From assembly GCA_028291615.1 (NCBI GenBank), contig JAQGHM010000066.1, positions 1-37,808 on the forward strand: 37,808 bases of DNA, given 5' to 3'. Below the pieces are notes generated by a model. That model saw only the letters and a list, made by a program, of their open reading frames with translations. It was not told where the DNA came from and made no database searches. The DNA is from Phycisphaerales bacterium. Its GTDB lineage: Bacteria > Planctomycetota > Phycisphaerae > Tepidisphaerales > Tepidisphaeraceae. The translations under genes were made by a program, and so were the position numbers. Of this stretch, positions 15,781 to 23,876 are shown piece after piece; position 1 is the stretch's first letter; each line of letters starts with the position of its first letter.

Positions 15781-16422
15781 ATGCCTGACCCAAACCTCAT
15801 CCTCGGCTACGCCAGCCCGCGGAAGCGGTCGCGGTTTCGGTTGGCTTCTCGGAGTATGCTCGACTGCCAATGGGAGGGGGAGGCGTTGGTCGTGCGCGAG
15901 TCGCTGGCGGGGCAGGAGCAAGCGAAGATGTCGATCTGGGCGACGGCGGGGATGCTGGCGATCTCGCTGTGGTTGGTCTGGTCGGAGTGGAACAAGACGC
16001 CGATCGGGATGCTGGTTTTCGTGCTGGGAATCATCGCGATCGCGGTCGGGCTGGTGCCGGTGGTGATCCAGCAAAGTTGGCGGGAGACGTTGCTTCGGCT
16101 GGTGGATGGGACGATGCGCTTAACGATGGGCGGCCCGCTGGCGCGGCGACGGTTTGCCTGGCGCTTGGATCAGGTGCAGGCGGTGCGGCTAATCGGGACG
16201 CAAATGCAGGATGGAGCGCCGGTGCTGGGGGAGATGGAGATTTTGGCGGATGGGACGCCGCCGATCCGTTTGTTTACGGATCATTCCGAGCCGTTGTTGG
16301 CGCGGATCGCGGAGGAGATTCAGCGGGCGCTTCGGGGGGAGCGGGCGGGGGCTGATGACGCAGTTGCAGAGGCGCGGATCAAGGTGTTTCATTCAAGGGC
16401 CACCGGTGACCTTAAACCTTAG
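15781..16422 (+). CDS. Hypothetical two-helix membrane protein
   Basis: A 213-residue protein. Two adjacent membrane helices lie at about residues 50-67 (MSIWATAGMLAISLWLVW) and 74-95 (PIGMLVFVLGIIAIAVGLVP). They are followed by a soluble domain starting LLRLVDGTMRLTMGGPLAR, with strand-rich sequence that could be PH-like; that assignment is a guess. The C-terminus is charged. No enzyme motif is seen. It precedes the HtrA protease gene by 61 nt. Confidence 0.65.
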   Translation: MPDPNLILGYASPRKRSRFRLASRSMLDCQWEGEALVVRESLAGQEQAKMSIWATAGMLAISLWLVWSEWNKTPIGMLVFVLGIIAIAVGLVPVVIQQSWRETLLRLVDGTMRLTMGGPLARRRFAWRLDQVQAVRLIGTQMQDGAPVLGEMEILADGTPPIRLFTDHSEPLLARIAEEIQRALRGERAGADDAVAEARIKVFHSRATGDLKP

Positions 16423-16445
16423 GCTCGTGGGCTGAGGCAAGGGGT

Positions 16446-16474
16446 TTGCGCGGGCGGTGGAGACGGGGTAAAAT
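16446..16474 (+). promoter_or_regulatory. Candidate promoter of the HtrA-like gene
   Basis: TTGCGC (16446-16451), 17 nt, TAAAAT (16469-16474). The -10 ends 9 nt before the ATG at 16484 and no Shine-Dalgarno is present, so a leaderless or near-leaderless mRNA is expected. Confidence 0.4.
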
Positions 16475-16483
16475 GCCGCCATC

Positions 16484-17647
16484 ATGGAAGGTTATTCCTA
16501 TTCGCCTTACACGCCGCCGCATTATCCGCGGCGGCGCGGGCCGATCACGGGGGTTTTGGTCGGGGTGTTGTTGATCGGCATCGTGATCGGGGCGCTGCTG
16601 TTTCGGTATGTGTTGAATCGGGGTACGCCGGCTGTTGATCCTCGGCCGGTTGCGCCGCCCACGACGATGGCTTCGGACGAGCAGTTGACGATTGACCTCT
16701 TTAAGAAGGTCAGCCCGTCGGTCGTTTACATCACGACGCTGACGCAGCGGATGAACATGTGGACGCGGAACGTGACCGAGATCCCGCAGGGGACCGGCAG
16801 CGGGTTTTTGTGGGATGACGCGGGGCACGTGGTGACGAATTTTCACGTGGTGCGCGGCGCGAGCGCCGCGAAGGTGACGCTGGCGGATCACTCGACGTAC
16901 GACGCGACGCTGGTGGGCGTGGCGCCGAACCAGGATTTGGCGGTGCTGAAGATCAACGCTCCGCGCGACAAGCTGCCCAAGCTGCCGTGGGTCGGCCGGT
17001 CGAGTGATTTGCAGGTGGGGCAGAAGGTGTTTGCGATCGGAGATCCGTTTGGGCTGGATCAGACGCTGACGACGGGGATCATCTCGGCGCTGGGGCGGAC
17101 GATCGAGAGCGTGGCGGGGACGCCGATTGATAACGCGATCCAGACCGATGCGGCGATCAATCCGGGGAACAGCGGGGGGCCGCTGTTGGATTCATCGGGG
17201 CGGTTAATCGGTGTGAACACGGCGATCTATTCGCCCAGCGGCGCGTCGGCGGGGATTGGGTTTGCGATTCCGGTGGACAATGTGAATCGGATCGTGCCGC
17301 AGCTCATTAGGAGCGGCACGGTGAGCAGGCCTGATCTGGGGGCGGTGTTTGATGAGCGGTTGAATCAGTCGATCACGGCGCGCACCGGCATCCAGGGCGC
17401 GCTGGTGCTGGGCGTCAATGAGAATTCTCCCGCGGCGGCGGCGGGGCTGAAGCCAACGCAACGGATCGGCGGGCAGATCGTGCTCGGCGACATGATCGAT
17501 CAGCTCAATGGCAAGGACGTGCGCAGCGTGGCGGAGCTTAACGCGCTATTGGAGCGCTATGCCGCGGGGGACGTTGTAAAGCTGCGCGTGCTGCGCGAGG
17601 GGGAGCATGTGGAGGTGCCGGTGACGCTGGGGAAGGAAGGGCGGTAA
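16484..17647 (+). CDS. HtrA/DegP-like membrane-anchored serine protease with PDZ domain
   Basis: A 387-residue protein. A short cytoplasmic Tyr/Pro-rich start and a membrane helix (about residues 21-43) put the protease in the periplasm. The trypsin-like domain has the triad His in VVTNFHVV (about 121), Asp in NQDLAVLKI (about 151) and Ser in NPGNSGGPLLD (about 230). A single PDZ domain (about 290-385) includes the ligand-loop region GALVLGVNENSPAAAAGL. With one anchor and one PDZ it resembles DegS/HhoA-type proteins, which degrade or sense misfolded envelope proteins. No sigma-E or anti-sigma gene is adjacent. Confidence 0.93.
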   Translation: MEGYSYSPYTPPHYPRRRGPITGVLVGVLLIGIVIGALLFRYVLNRGTPAVDPRPVAPPTTMASDEQLTIDLFKKVSPSVVYITTLTQRMNMWTRNVTEIPQGTGSGFLWDDAGHVVTNFHVVRGASAAKVTLADHSTYDATLVGVAPNQDLAVLKINAPRDKLPKLPWVGRSSDLQVGQKVFAIGDPFGLDQTLTTGIISALGRTIESVAGTPIDNAIQTDAAINPGNSGGPLLDSSGRLIGVNTAIYSPSGASAGIGFAIPVDNVNRIVPQLIRSGTVSRPDLGAVFDERLNQSITARTGIQGALVLGVNENSPAAAAGLKPTQRIGGQIVLGDMIDQLNGKDVRSVAELNALLERYAAGDVVKLRVLREGEHVEVPVTLGKEGR

Positions 17648-17708
17648 GCGGGCAGAGGTGCACGGTCACCCTGACGGAGTTTTAACGACCGAAGAATGAC
17701 GGTTGGCG

Positions 17709-19136
17709 TCACGCCAGCAACTGCACGAAGAACGCATCATCACCCAGGGCGCTCTTGCGGGTGACGACGCCGGCGTTGGGGTCGAGATCGATCGATTGGC
17801 GGAACGAGCCGCCGTAGAGGGCGTAGGGGGTGGTTGAAAAGAGGGCGCGCGGCAGCGAGGCGACCGCGTTGCCGAAGTCGTTGCCGGGGCCGCCGATCGA
17901 GGTGAAGGACGCCGGCTGGGTGACGTCGGCGGGGATCGTGCCGATGAGGATGTCGGTGCCGCCGTGGGAGATTATTCCGCTTCCGTCGATGTCGTTGCCG
18001 CTGAAGGTGGCGGTGAAGCGGACGTTCCCGCCGTTGTCGATGATGATGTCGCCACCGACAACGTCTCCGGTGGTGCGGAAGGGGACGTAGCGCCCGCCAC
18101 CAAGCGTCCAGATGAAGAGGGTTCGACTGCCGACGTTTCCGCTGGTCATGGGAATGAAGGTGCCGACGCCTGGGTCGGTGACGATGTCGGTGGCGCGGTC
18201 GATGCCGCCGCCGTCGTTTTCAAGGTGCGCGCTGTAGTGCAGGCCAAGGTCGTAGGTGGCGAAGAAGACGTCCTGCGCATCCCGGGGGGTGATGTAGATG
18301 TCACCCTCGGTATAAGGAATGTCGATTTCATTTAAGAGCACTTTGGTGGAGAAGCCGAGATAGGCGCGGCCACCGAATTGCCCGACGACGTCTATGCCAC
18401 CTGGGGCTTGGGTGACGGCGGAGATTGAATCGTCGCCTATCGAGCCGATCTGGCGGAAGCCCTGGTATCGGCCGTTGTCGAGCGCGAGCTCCCAGATGAA
18501 GCCATCGCGATTGCCGTTGCTGGTGTATAGGTGCGCCGCGCGGCCCGTGTGAAAATTGACCGTGTTGCGGAACGATCCGACGCTGACGAGGGTGCCATTG
18601 ACGTACGCGACGTCATTGGCGACGTCGTTCCCCGGGCCGCCGGCGGTGCGGGCCCAGATAAGTTTGCCGTTACCGGAGAGGTTCCAGACGAAGGCGTCCT
18701 CCTTGCCGTTCGAGGTGCGGAGATCGACGCCGGCGGTGGGGTTGAAGTCGGCGGTTCCCGTGAATCCGCCGGTGATGACCAGGCCGGTGGAGGTGCGGAG
18801 GATGCCGCCGGCTTCGTCGTCGCCGGTGCCGCCGAGTTGTTGGGCCCAGAGGAGCGCGCCGGATTCGGAGTAGGCGGCGACGAAGACGTCGGCGCCGCCG
18901 CGGCTGGTCATGAGGTATTGGCTTTTGCCGGATGCGAAGTCGCAGGTTCCGGTGAAGGTTCCGACGACCTGTCGAACGCCGTAGTCGACGTTGATGTGCT
19001 TGATGATCTCGTTGCCCGTGCCGCCGAATGCCAGGGAGGCGACATAGTCGGCGGAGAGGAGTCGACGGGGTTCGAGGGATTCGATCAGTGAAATCTTGGA
19101 GTCCCGCTTCGCCCTATTGGTGTGGTTCATCGGCAT
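17709..19136 (-). CDS. Planctomycete LEPR-type extracellular repeat protein
   Basis: A 475-residue protein. The N-terminus has IESLEPRRLLSADYVASL, the LEPRRLLSA motif found at the start of many large exported planctomycete proteins. The rest is a series of repeats of the SBBP/beta-propeller kind: FGGTGNE, GGTGDDEA, GGPGNDVAND, GSIGDDS and GGPGNDFGNA each precede a GxFxGTxDF-like strand. An exported propeller is likely; function unknown. ATG at 19136 is chosen over TTG at 19172 because a GATAAT hexamer is 6 nt upstream of it; ATG at 19130 is also possible. It is convergent with the HtrA gene 61 nt away. Confidence 0.8.
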   Translation of the reverse strand: MPMNHTNRAKRDSKISLIESLEPRRLLSADYVASLAFGGTGNEIIKHINVDYGVRQVVGTFTGTCDFASGKSQYLMTSRGGADVFVAAYSESGALLWAQQLGGTGDDEAGGILRTSTGLVITGGFTGTADFNPTAGVDLRTSNGKEDAFVWNLSGNGKLIWARTAGGPGNDVANDVAYVNGTLVSVGSFRNTVNFHTGRAAHLYTSNGNRDGFIWELALDNGRYQGFRQIGSIGDDSISAVTQAPGGIDVVGQFGGRAYLGFSTKVLLNEIDIPYTEGDIYITPRDAQDVFFATYDLGLHYSAHLENDGGGIDRATDIVTDPGVGTFIPMTSGNVGSRTLFIWTLGGGRYVPFRTTGDVVGGDIIIDNGGNVRFTATFSGNDIDGSGIISHGGTDILIGTIPADVTQPASFTSIGGPGNDFGNAVASLPRALFSTTPYALYGGSFRQSIDLDPNAGVVTRKSALGDDAFFVQLLA

Positions 19137-19142
19137 GGGAGT

Positions 19143-19172
19143 ATTATCGGATAGTCGGTGGAGTTCCGACAA
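19143..19172 (-). promoter_or_regulatory. Candidate promoter of the LEPR-type gene
   Basis: TTGTCG (19167-19172), 18 nt, GATAAT (19143-19148) on the minus strand. The -10 ends 6 nt before the ATG at 19136, so transcription would begin at or within a base or two of the start codon. Confidence 0.45.
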
Positions 19173-19329
19173 GTGTTTGCAGGGTTCGCGTCAGGAATCG
19201 GGCGAGTGGATATGCGGTTTATGACGTGTGGGAGGAATGCTTTCAGCGCGCCTTCTCTCATTCCATCCGTCATTCCACGATGCCGGCGCGCTTGGCTGAA
19301 ACTCGGCTTTACTGATACGTTGCTCGCCT

Positions 19330-19761
19330 ATGTCCGGGACGAATCCCCCCGCGCTGCGAAGCCAAAACGACAACCTGTTTCTGCACCCTTCCACGGTGCT
19401 GATCGTGGATGACAACGTGCAGAACATAGAGTTGCTGACGGCGTTTCTCCAGGCGTTGCCGGTGAACGTCGTCACCGCCAGAGACGGGGTAGAGGCGCTC
19501 GAGCGAATCGCACGGCTTCGCGCCGACTTGATCCTGCTTGACGTCATGATGCCGCGGATGAGCGGGTTGCAGGTCTGCCGGCGCCTTAAGGCCGATCCGG
19601 CAACGCGCGGCATTCCGATCCTTATCGTAACGGCGCTGAACGAAACGGGCGATATCGAAGCAGCTCGCGACGCCGGCTGCGATGATTTCGTGTCGAAGCC
19701 GGTGAGCCGGTTCGAGTTGCTTGCCCGCGTGAAATGGTTGCTTGGATCGAGGGGCGGATAA
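19330..19761 (+). CDS. Single-domain response regulator (CheY-like receiver)
   Basis: A 143-residue protein made of one receiver domain. VLIVDDNVQN carries the acidic pair (about Asp27/28), LILLDVMMPRMSG the phosphoacceptor Asp (about 71), LIVTAL the Thr switch (about 101) and FVSKPVSRFEL the Lys (about 123). There is no output domain, so it should act by protein contact or in a phosphorelay. No histidine kinase is next to it. There is no clear ribosome site. Confidence 0.9.
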   Translation: MSGTNPPALRSQNDNLFLHPSTVLIVDDNVQNIELLTAFLQALPVNVVTARDGVEALERIARLRADLILLDVMMPRMSGLQVCRRLKADPATRGIPILIVTALNETGDIEAARDAGCDDFVSKPVSRFELLARVKWLLGSRGG

Positions 19762-19820
19762 CCGTGCGGGTCGTGTTGATATTTGAGCAACGACGGACTG
19801 CGCTATTCTGAAGGTATTTG

Positions 19821-19839
19821 CACGGGCGAGACGCCCGTG
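19821..19839. other. Perfect hairpin CACGGGCG-AGA-CGCCCGTG
   Basis: An 8-bp perfect inverted repeat with a 3-nt loop between the 3' ends of the convergent receiver and DUF4965 genes. Neither side is followed by a T-run, so it is at best a weak bidirectional terminator; it may be a dispersed palindrome. Confidence 0.5.
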
Positions 19840-19847
19840 ATACGGGG

Positions 19848-21956
19848 TTATTTCCCGGCCGCCGTTGCGTACTTCTTCCACATCTTCTCGTCCGCTAGCA
19901 TCTTGATGAAGACGCCGCCTACTACGCTTCTGGCTTGGAAGCCGCTTTGTTTGCCGCTGACCGTGTCGTACCAGTCGGTGAGGGGGACTCGGCTGGGGGT
20001 GGCGCTGAGCCAGTCGTAGCTGGGGGCGATGATGGCTTCGAAGCCTTTCTTGTTGTCCGCCATCGTGGCGGTCCAGACGAGCCAGTCGAGTTTGGTGTAG
20101 GTCTTGCGGTTGTCGAGCGGCAGGCCGAACTTGTTTAGTTTGGTTTGATAGAACGCCATCTCTTTAGCGGCTACTTCCTTGGGGAACAGGTTGTAGCCGA
20201 GAAGTTTGTCCCAGACGAGATTGTACTTCTGGCTCCAGGTGCCGGCCTTGTCGAAGATCAGCTTGTAGTGGTCGCCGTCGGCGGCCATGGTCTGCCACTT
20301 GGCGGTCATCTCGGCGGCTTCCTTGCGGTAGGTCGAGGCTTCGTCTTTGTGACCGAGGCGGTCGGCGAGGTCGGCGTAGGCGGCCAGGGCGACGATCGCT
20401 TTGAGGGAGAGGTTGGTGTTGTGTGCGAGGTGGCCGGCGAAGTCGTCGGTGCAGAGTTGGTTTTCGGGGTCTAGGCCTTTGTCCTTCAGGTAGGCGGCCC
20501 ATTTCTGGAGGGTGGGCCAGTATTTTCCGGCGTAGTCGGCGTTGCCTTCGATCTTCGCGAGCGCGCCGAGCATGATGAGCATGTTGCCGGATTCTTCGAC
20601 GGGCATCTGGTCGCGTTCGTTCTTTTCACCGCCGCCGTAGACCTGGCCGTTGGCCTTGGGATATTGCCCGAGGTCGTGGGGGGCGAAGGGGAATTTCCAG
20701 CGGTCGCCGGCGGCGTAGTCGAGGATCGGTGTGAGCTGGCCTTTGAGGAGCGTGGGGTTGAAGAGGAGGAAGAACGGGGCGGACGGGTAGGTGACGTCGA
20801 CGGTGTCGATGCAGCCGTTGGAGAAGTTTTCCTTGGAGAAGAGGAGCGGGGTTTTGCCGTCGGTGCTGGCGACCAGCTTGTGGGCCGCGAGGCACTGGCG
20901 GTAGGCGAGGGCGCAGAGGCGGGCGTATTTTTCGCCGCCCGCGGCGAAGAGGTCGTTCGCGAGTTGCTCATCGAACTGAACGCAGGCCTTGGCGAGCTTT
21001 TCGTAATCCTTGTCGGCGGCGGTCAGGAGCTGCTCGGAGGTCATGCCGTTGCGCTTCCACCAGGGGCGGAGCTTTTCCTTCATGTACTCGATGCTGTAGT
21101 CGTCGTCGTAGGCGATCATCAGATGCTTCGAGACGACGTCCTGCTTGACGATGCCGAACTCAGTGACGGTGGCGAGGACCGGCCACTGGTCGCGCGCGGG
21201 GCGCGGCATGCGATCGTCGTCCTTGGCGGGGAGGCTGCCGTCGCGGGCGAAATTGCCGCGGGCGGCTTCGTCGGAGGCAATGACGGCGGGGACTTTGCCC
21301 GGCGCGGCGATCAGCAGGTGGCCCCAGTCGATGCGGAGGTCGTCGCCCCTTCTCGCCAGGACCGGTTGATCCTTTGAGCCGATGCGGAGAACGGTCATTC
21401 CATCCAAAGTGGGACGATCCCAGGCGACGGCTTGCTCGGGTTTGTCGACGACCCACTCAGCGGTGGCGTCGAAGTAGATTTGCACGCCGTGGGCGGCGTT
21501 GTCGTTGGATCTGACGTCGAAGGTCAGGTAGGTGACGGGGCGGGAGAGGACATCGAGGTCGCTGGGCAGCGCGGGGGTGAGGAAGGTGAGGGTGACGTCA
21601 ACGCCGGCGGGGGCAGCGCCGGCGAAGGTGTAGATGGTTCGGGTCGGGTGGACGTGCACCTGCTGCTGGCGGAGGGGTTCGACGCCGGGCAGGCGGGGGT
21701 TGCCCATGAGGACGTACGGCTTGCCGTCGATGCGGATGATCGCGGTCATCGCGTTGATCGCGCCGGTCCAATGGTGCGGCCAATCGGCGTTCAGTTTGTC
21801 ATTGAACGACCAGACGGAGAAGTATGGGTCGTGCGCCACCAGCGGCACGGCGGGCGGGCGGATGGGCGGCAGTGGATTTTGCGCCGCGGCGGCGCGCGAG
21901 AGGGCGATGAAGGCGAGTGCTACAATCAGAATGGATAGGGTGGGTGGGTTCCTCAT
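19848..21956 (-). CDS. Glutaminase-A-like secreted protein (DUF4965/DUF1793)
   Basis: A 702-residue exported protein with a signal peptide (about residues 1-25). It begins RPPAVPLVAHDPYFSVWSFN, the typical opening of the glutaminase GtaA family, and continues with ADWPHHWTGAINAMTAIIRI. The C-terminal (alpha/alpha)6-like region has LFSKENFSNGCIDTVDVTYP, PVEESGNMLIML, TDDFAGHLAHNTNLSLKAI, YNLVWDKLLGYNLFP and VPLTDWYDTVSG. Fungal members hydrolyse glutamine, but bacterial ones are often in sugar-degradation loci and their substrate is not proven. ATG at 21956 is the one that gives a signal peptide. It follows DUF4838 by 87 nt on the same strand; TACCAT at 21964-21969 may give it its own start. 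Confidence 0.87.
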   Translation of the reverse strand: MRNPPTLSILIVALAFIALSRAAAAQNPLPPIRPPAVPLVAHDPYFSVWSFNDKLNADWPHHWTGAINAMTAIIRIDGKPYVLMGNPRLPGVEPLRQQQVHVHPTRTIYTFAGAAPAGVDVTLTFLTPALPSDLDVLSRPVTYLTFDVRSNDNAAHGVQIYFDATAEWVVDKPEQAVAWDRPTLDGMTVLRIGSKDQPVLARRGDDLRIDWGHLLIAAPGKVPAVIASDEAARGNFARDGSLPAKDDDRMPRPARDQWPVLATVTEFGIVKQDVVSKHLMIAYDDDYSIEYMKEKLRPWWKRNGMTSEQLLTAADKDYEKLAKACVQFDEQLANDLFAAGGEKYARLCALAYRQCLAAHKLVASTDGKTPLLFSKENFSNGCIDTVDVTYPSAPFFLLFNPTLLKGQLTPILDYAAGDRWKFPFAPHDLGQYPKANGQVYGGGEKNERDQMPVEESGNMLIMLGALAKIEGNADYAGKYWPTLQKWAAYLKDKGLDPENQLCTDDFAGHLAHNTNLSLKAIVALAAYADLADRLGHKDEASTYRKEAAEMTAKWQTMAADGDHYKLIFDKAGTWSQKYNLVWDKLLGYNLFPKEVAAKEMAFYQTKLNKFGLPLDNRKTYTKLDWLVWTATMADNKKGFEAIIAPSYDWLSATPSRVPLTDWYDTVSGKQSGFQARSVVGGVFIKMLADEKMWKKYATAAGK

Positions 21957-22043
21957 GGCCGCTATGGTAGAGCTGCGCGGGCGGCGCACAATGAGAAATT
22001 GCGTTCGGCGACTGAGATTGCGATGTACGCCAGGGCGCAGCGC

Positions 22044-23792
22044 TCACTTGTGCTTGGCGCGGTAGTCCTTCTCCCACGCATCAACCGGCAGGCCTTCGCG
22101 GATTTGACCGATCTGGAGCTTCTTCAGGTCGGCGACGAAGGACGTGAGTTCTTCGCCCGTGGTCGGGTGCTGGAAGAGCTTTGTGTAGCGCAGTCCCAGA
22201 TGGGCTTTCTCGACATATTCTGCTGCGAGCGGATTGCTGGCGGCGAGGGCACGGGCCTTGTCGAAGAGGGCGTCGCCGGCGGCGATTACGTCCGGTGTTA
22301 GAAAAGCGGCTTTGCCGGGATTGGAGTAGCAGAAGAAGTGGGCCTTGGGGTCGGCGGCTTTGGCGTGGAGCAGATCGAACCATTCCAGCATCGGCGGGGC
22401 GGCGTAGCCGTAGACGGCCGTGTGCCACTGCTTGATGATCGGCCGCTCGTCGAGGTTCGGGTCCCACATCAGTTTGGCCATCAGGTACGCTTGCAGCTCG
22501 GCGAACGAACCGCCGCCGCCCGGGCCGTAAGCGCCTTCGAAAAAGATCCCTTTGACGCCCGATTTCTTATAAAGACGGATGTCGGCGGGGAACTCGCCGA
22601 AGTCGGGGAAGGGCATCAGGAAGTGGGCGAAGTCGGTGTTGTAGTGCCAGATGTAGAGGGTGTTGGTGATGCCGGCCCAGCCGCGCAGATTTTTCAGAAA
22701 TGCGACGGTGGGCGGGGCGGTGCAGGTTTCATACGGGTGGGCCGTGCAGGCGGCGATCGGGCAGAGGCGCACGCGCACGTTCTTGCGCGGGACAATGCCC
22801 GTTGGCGGGGTCTCGGTGAATTGGTAGGCGAGCGTGTCGATCAGCTTGTCCGGATGCTTCTTCTCGACCTCGCCGGCGACCTGGTTGACGAACCAGAGGT
22901 AGAGGCCTGAGTGCGTGCCATATTGCGCGGTGACTTTCTTGCACTCGTCGCACTCGCACCAGTTGGCGGTGTCGTTCTGCGAGACGGAATAAATCAGCGC
23001 GTCGGGGTCTTTGGCGATCCAGTCGAGCGCGGTCTCTTTGGCGAGCTTGATGACGTCCGGATTGGTGAGGCAGCGCTGGACGTAACCGTTGGTGCGCTTG
23101 CCCTTGATGAGCGGGAAGTATTCTGGGTGTTTGGCGAAGAGGTCGCGCGGGATGAGGTCGTCGAAGGTGTGGACGAAGTGGCTGTAGCGGACCTTGCCGC
23201 CGGTGGAGGCGTCGAGGGGGTAGTGCTGGCCGTTGAGGCGCAGGCGGGCGGCCCAGTCCTTCTCCTGCGCCTCGCTGATGTAGGCCTCGCGGTATTCGAA
23301 GGCGGGGAGATGCGTTTCATCGAGGTTTGGAATGGTCAGCGTGCGCGCGAAGGGGATGATCGTGACCTTGGGCGTGTACCAGCGGACGCCCAGGCGCTCG
23401 AGGACGGCGGAACAGCCGTACATCGCGCCGCGGACGTTGCTGCCGTAGATAATGAGGTGCGGGCCGGCGGTGCGGATAAGGAAGCCTTCATCGCCGAGCG
23501 TCGTCGGCGTGGCATTCTTGAGGAGACCGGGCGTTGCTTTCGTGTTGCCGACGAGGATCGCATGCGGCGGCAGGGGGGCGGCATCGGAGGCGATCGGCAG
23601 CTTTGCGCCGCTGATTTTCTCGATGTGGGTTTGGAGTTCGGCGGCACCGCGCTTCTCTGAGGCCGACGCGTTGGCGGGGAGGATGATTTGATAATCCGAT
23701 TTGCCGTCGGTGGCGAGGGTGAGGTTGTCGGCTCGGGCGAGTGAAGAAAGAGCGGTGAGCAGGAGGACGATGGCGGCCAGCAGGTTGCGCAT
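22044..23792 (-). CDS. DUF4838 family secreted protein (glycoside-hydrolase-like)
   Basis: A 582-residue protein with a signal peptide (about 1-21). The N-terminal region (SEKRGAAELQTHIEKISGAK, then ILVGNT) resembles the non-catalytic N-domain of GH20/GH67 enzymes. The core has the DUF4838 signature IYSVSQNDTANWCECDECKK with its paired cysteines, HSGLYLWFVNQVAGEV and YIWHYNTDFAHFLMPFPDFG. The family is found with polysaccharide-degrading genes, but no member I know of has a firm activity. GGAG is 10 nt before the ATG at 23792. Upstream the frame remains open antisense to the neighbouring hydrolase; that extension is not credible. It is probably co-transcribed with the DUF4965 gene. Confidence 0.88.
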   Translation of the reverse strand: MRNLLAAIVLLLTALSSLARADNLTLATDGKSDYQIILPANASASEKRGAAELQTHIEKISGAKLPIASDAAPLPPHAILVGNTKATPGLLKNATPTTLGDEGFLIRTAGPHLIIYGSNVRGAMYGCSAVLERLGVRWYTPKVTIIPFARTLTIPNLDETHLPAFEYREAYISEAQEKDWAARLRLNGQHYPLDASTGGKVRYSHFVHTFDDLIPRDLFAKHPEYFPLIKGKRTNGYVQRCLTNPDVIKLAKETALDWIAKDPDALIYSVSQNDTANWCECDECKKVTAQYGTHSGLYLWFVNQVAGEVEKKHPDKLIDTLAYQFTETPPTGIVPRKNVRVRLCPIAACTAHPYETCTAPPTVAFLKNLRGWAGITNTLYIWHYNTDFAHFLMPFPDFGEFPADIRLYKKSGVKGIFFEGAYGPGGGGSFAELQAYLMAKLMWDPNLDERPIIKQWHTAVYGYAAPPMLEWFDLLHAKAADPKAHFFCYSNPGKAAFLTPDVIAAGDALFDKARALAASNPLAAEYVEKAHLGLRYTKLFQHPTTGEELTSFVADLKKLQIGQIREGLPVDAWEKDYRAKHK

Positions 23793-23876
23793 GGTGTGGT
23801 ATCTCCGGGGTGAGGGGCGTATTCTAACAACCGCCATAGCCGCGGGGTGAAAAACTTTTTGCGCGGGAGATTTCGG

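Noticed and set aside
19821-19839. Hairpin as a terminator for the receiver or DUF4965 gene
   Set aside because: The stem is perfect but no T-run follows on either strand, so it is listed only as a palindrome.
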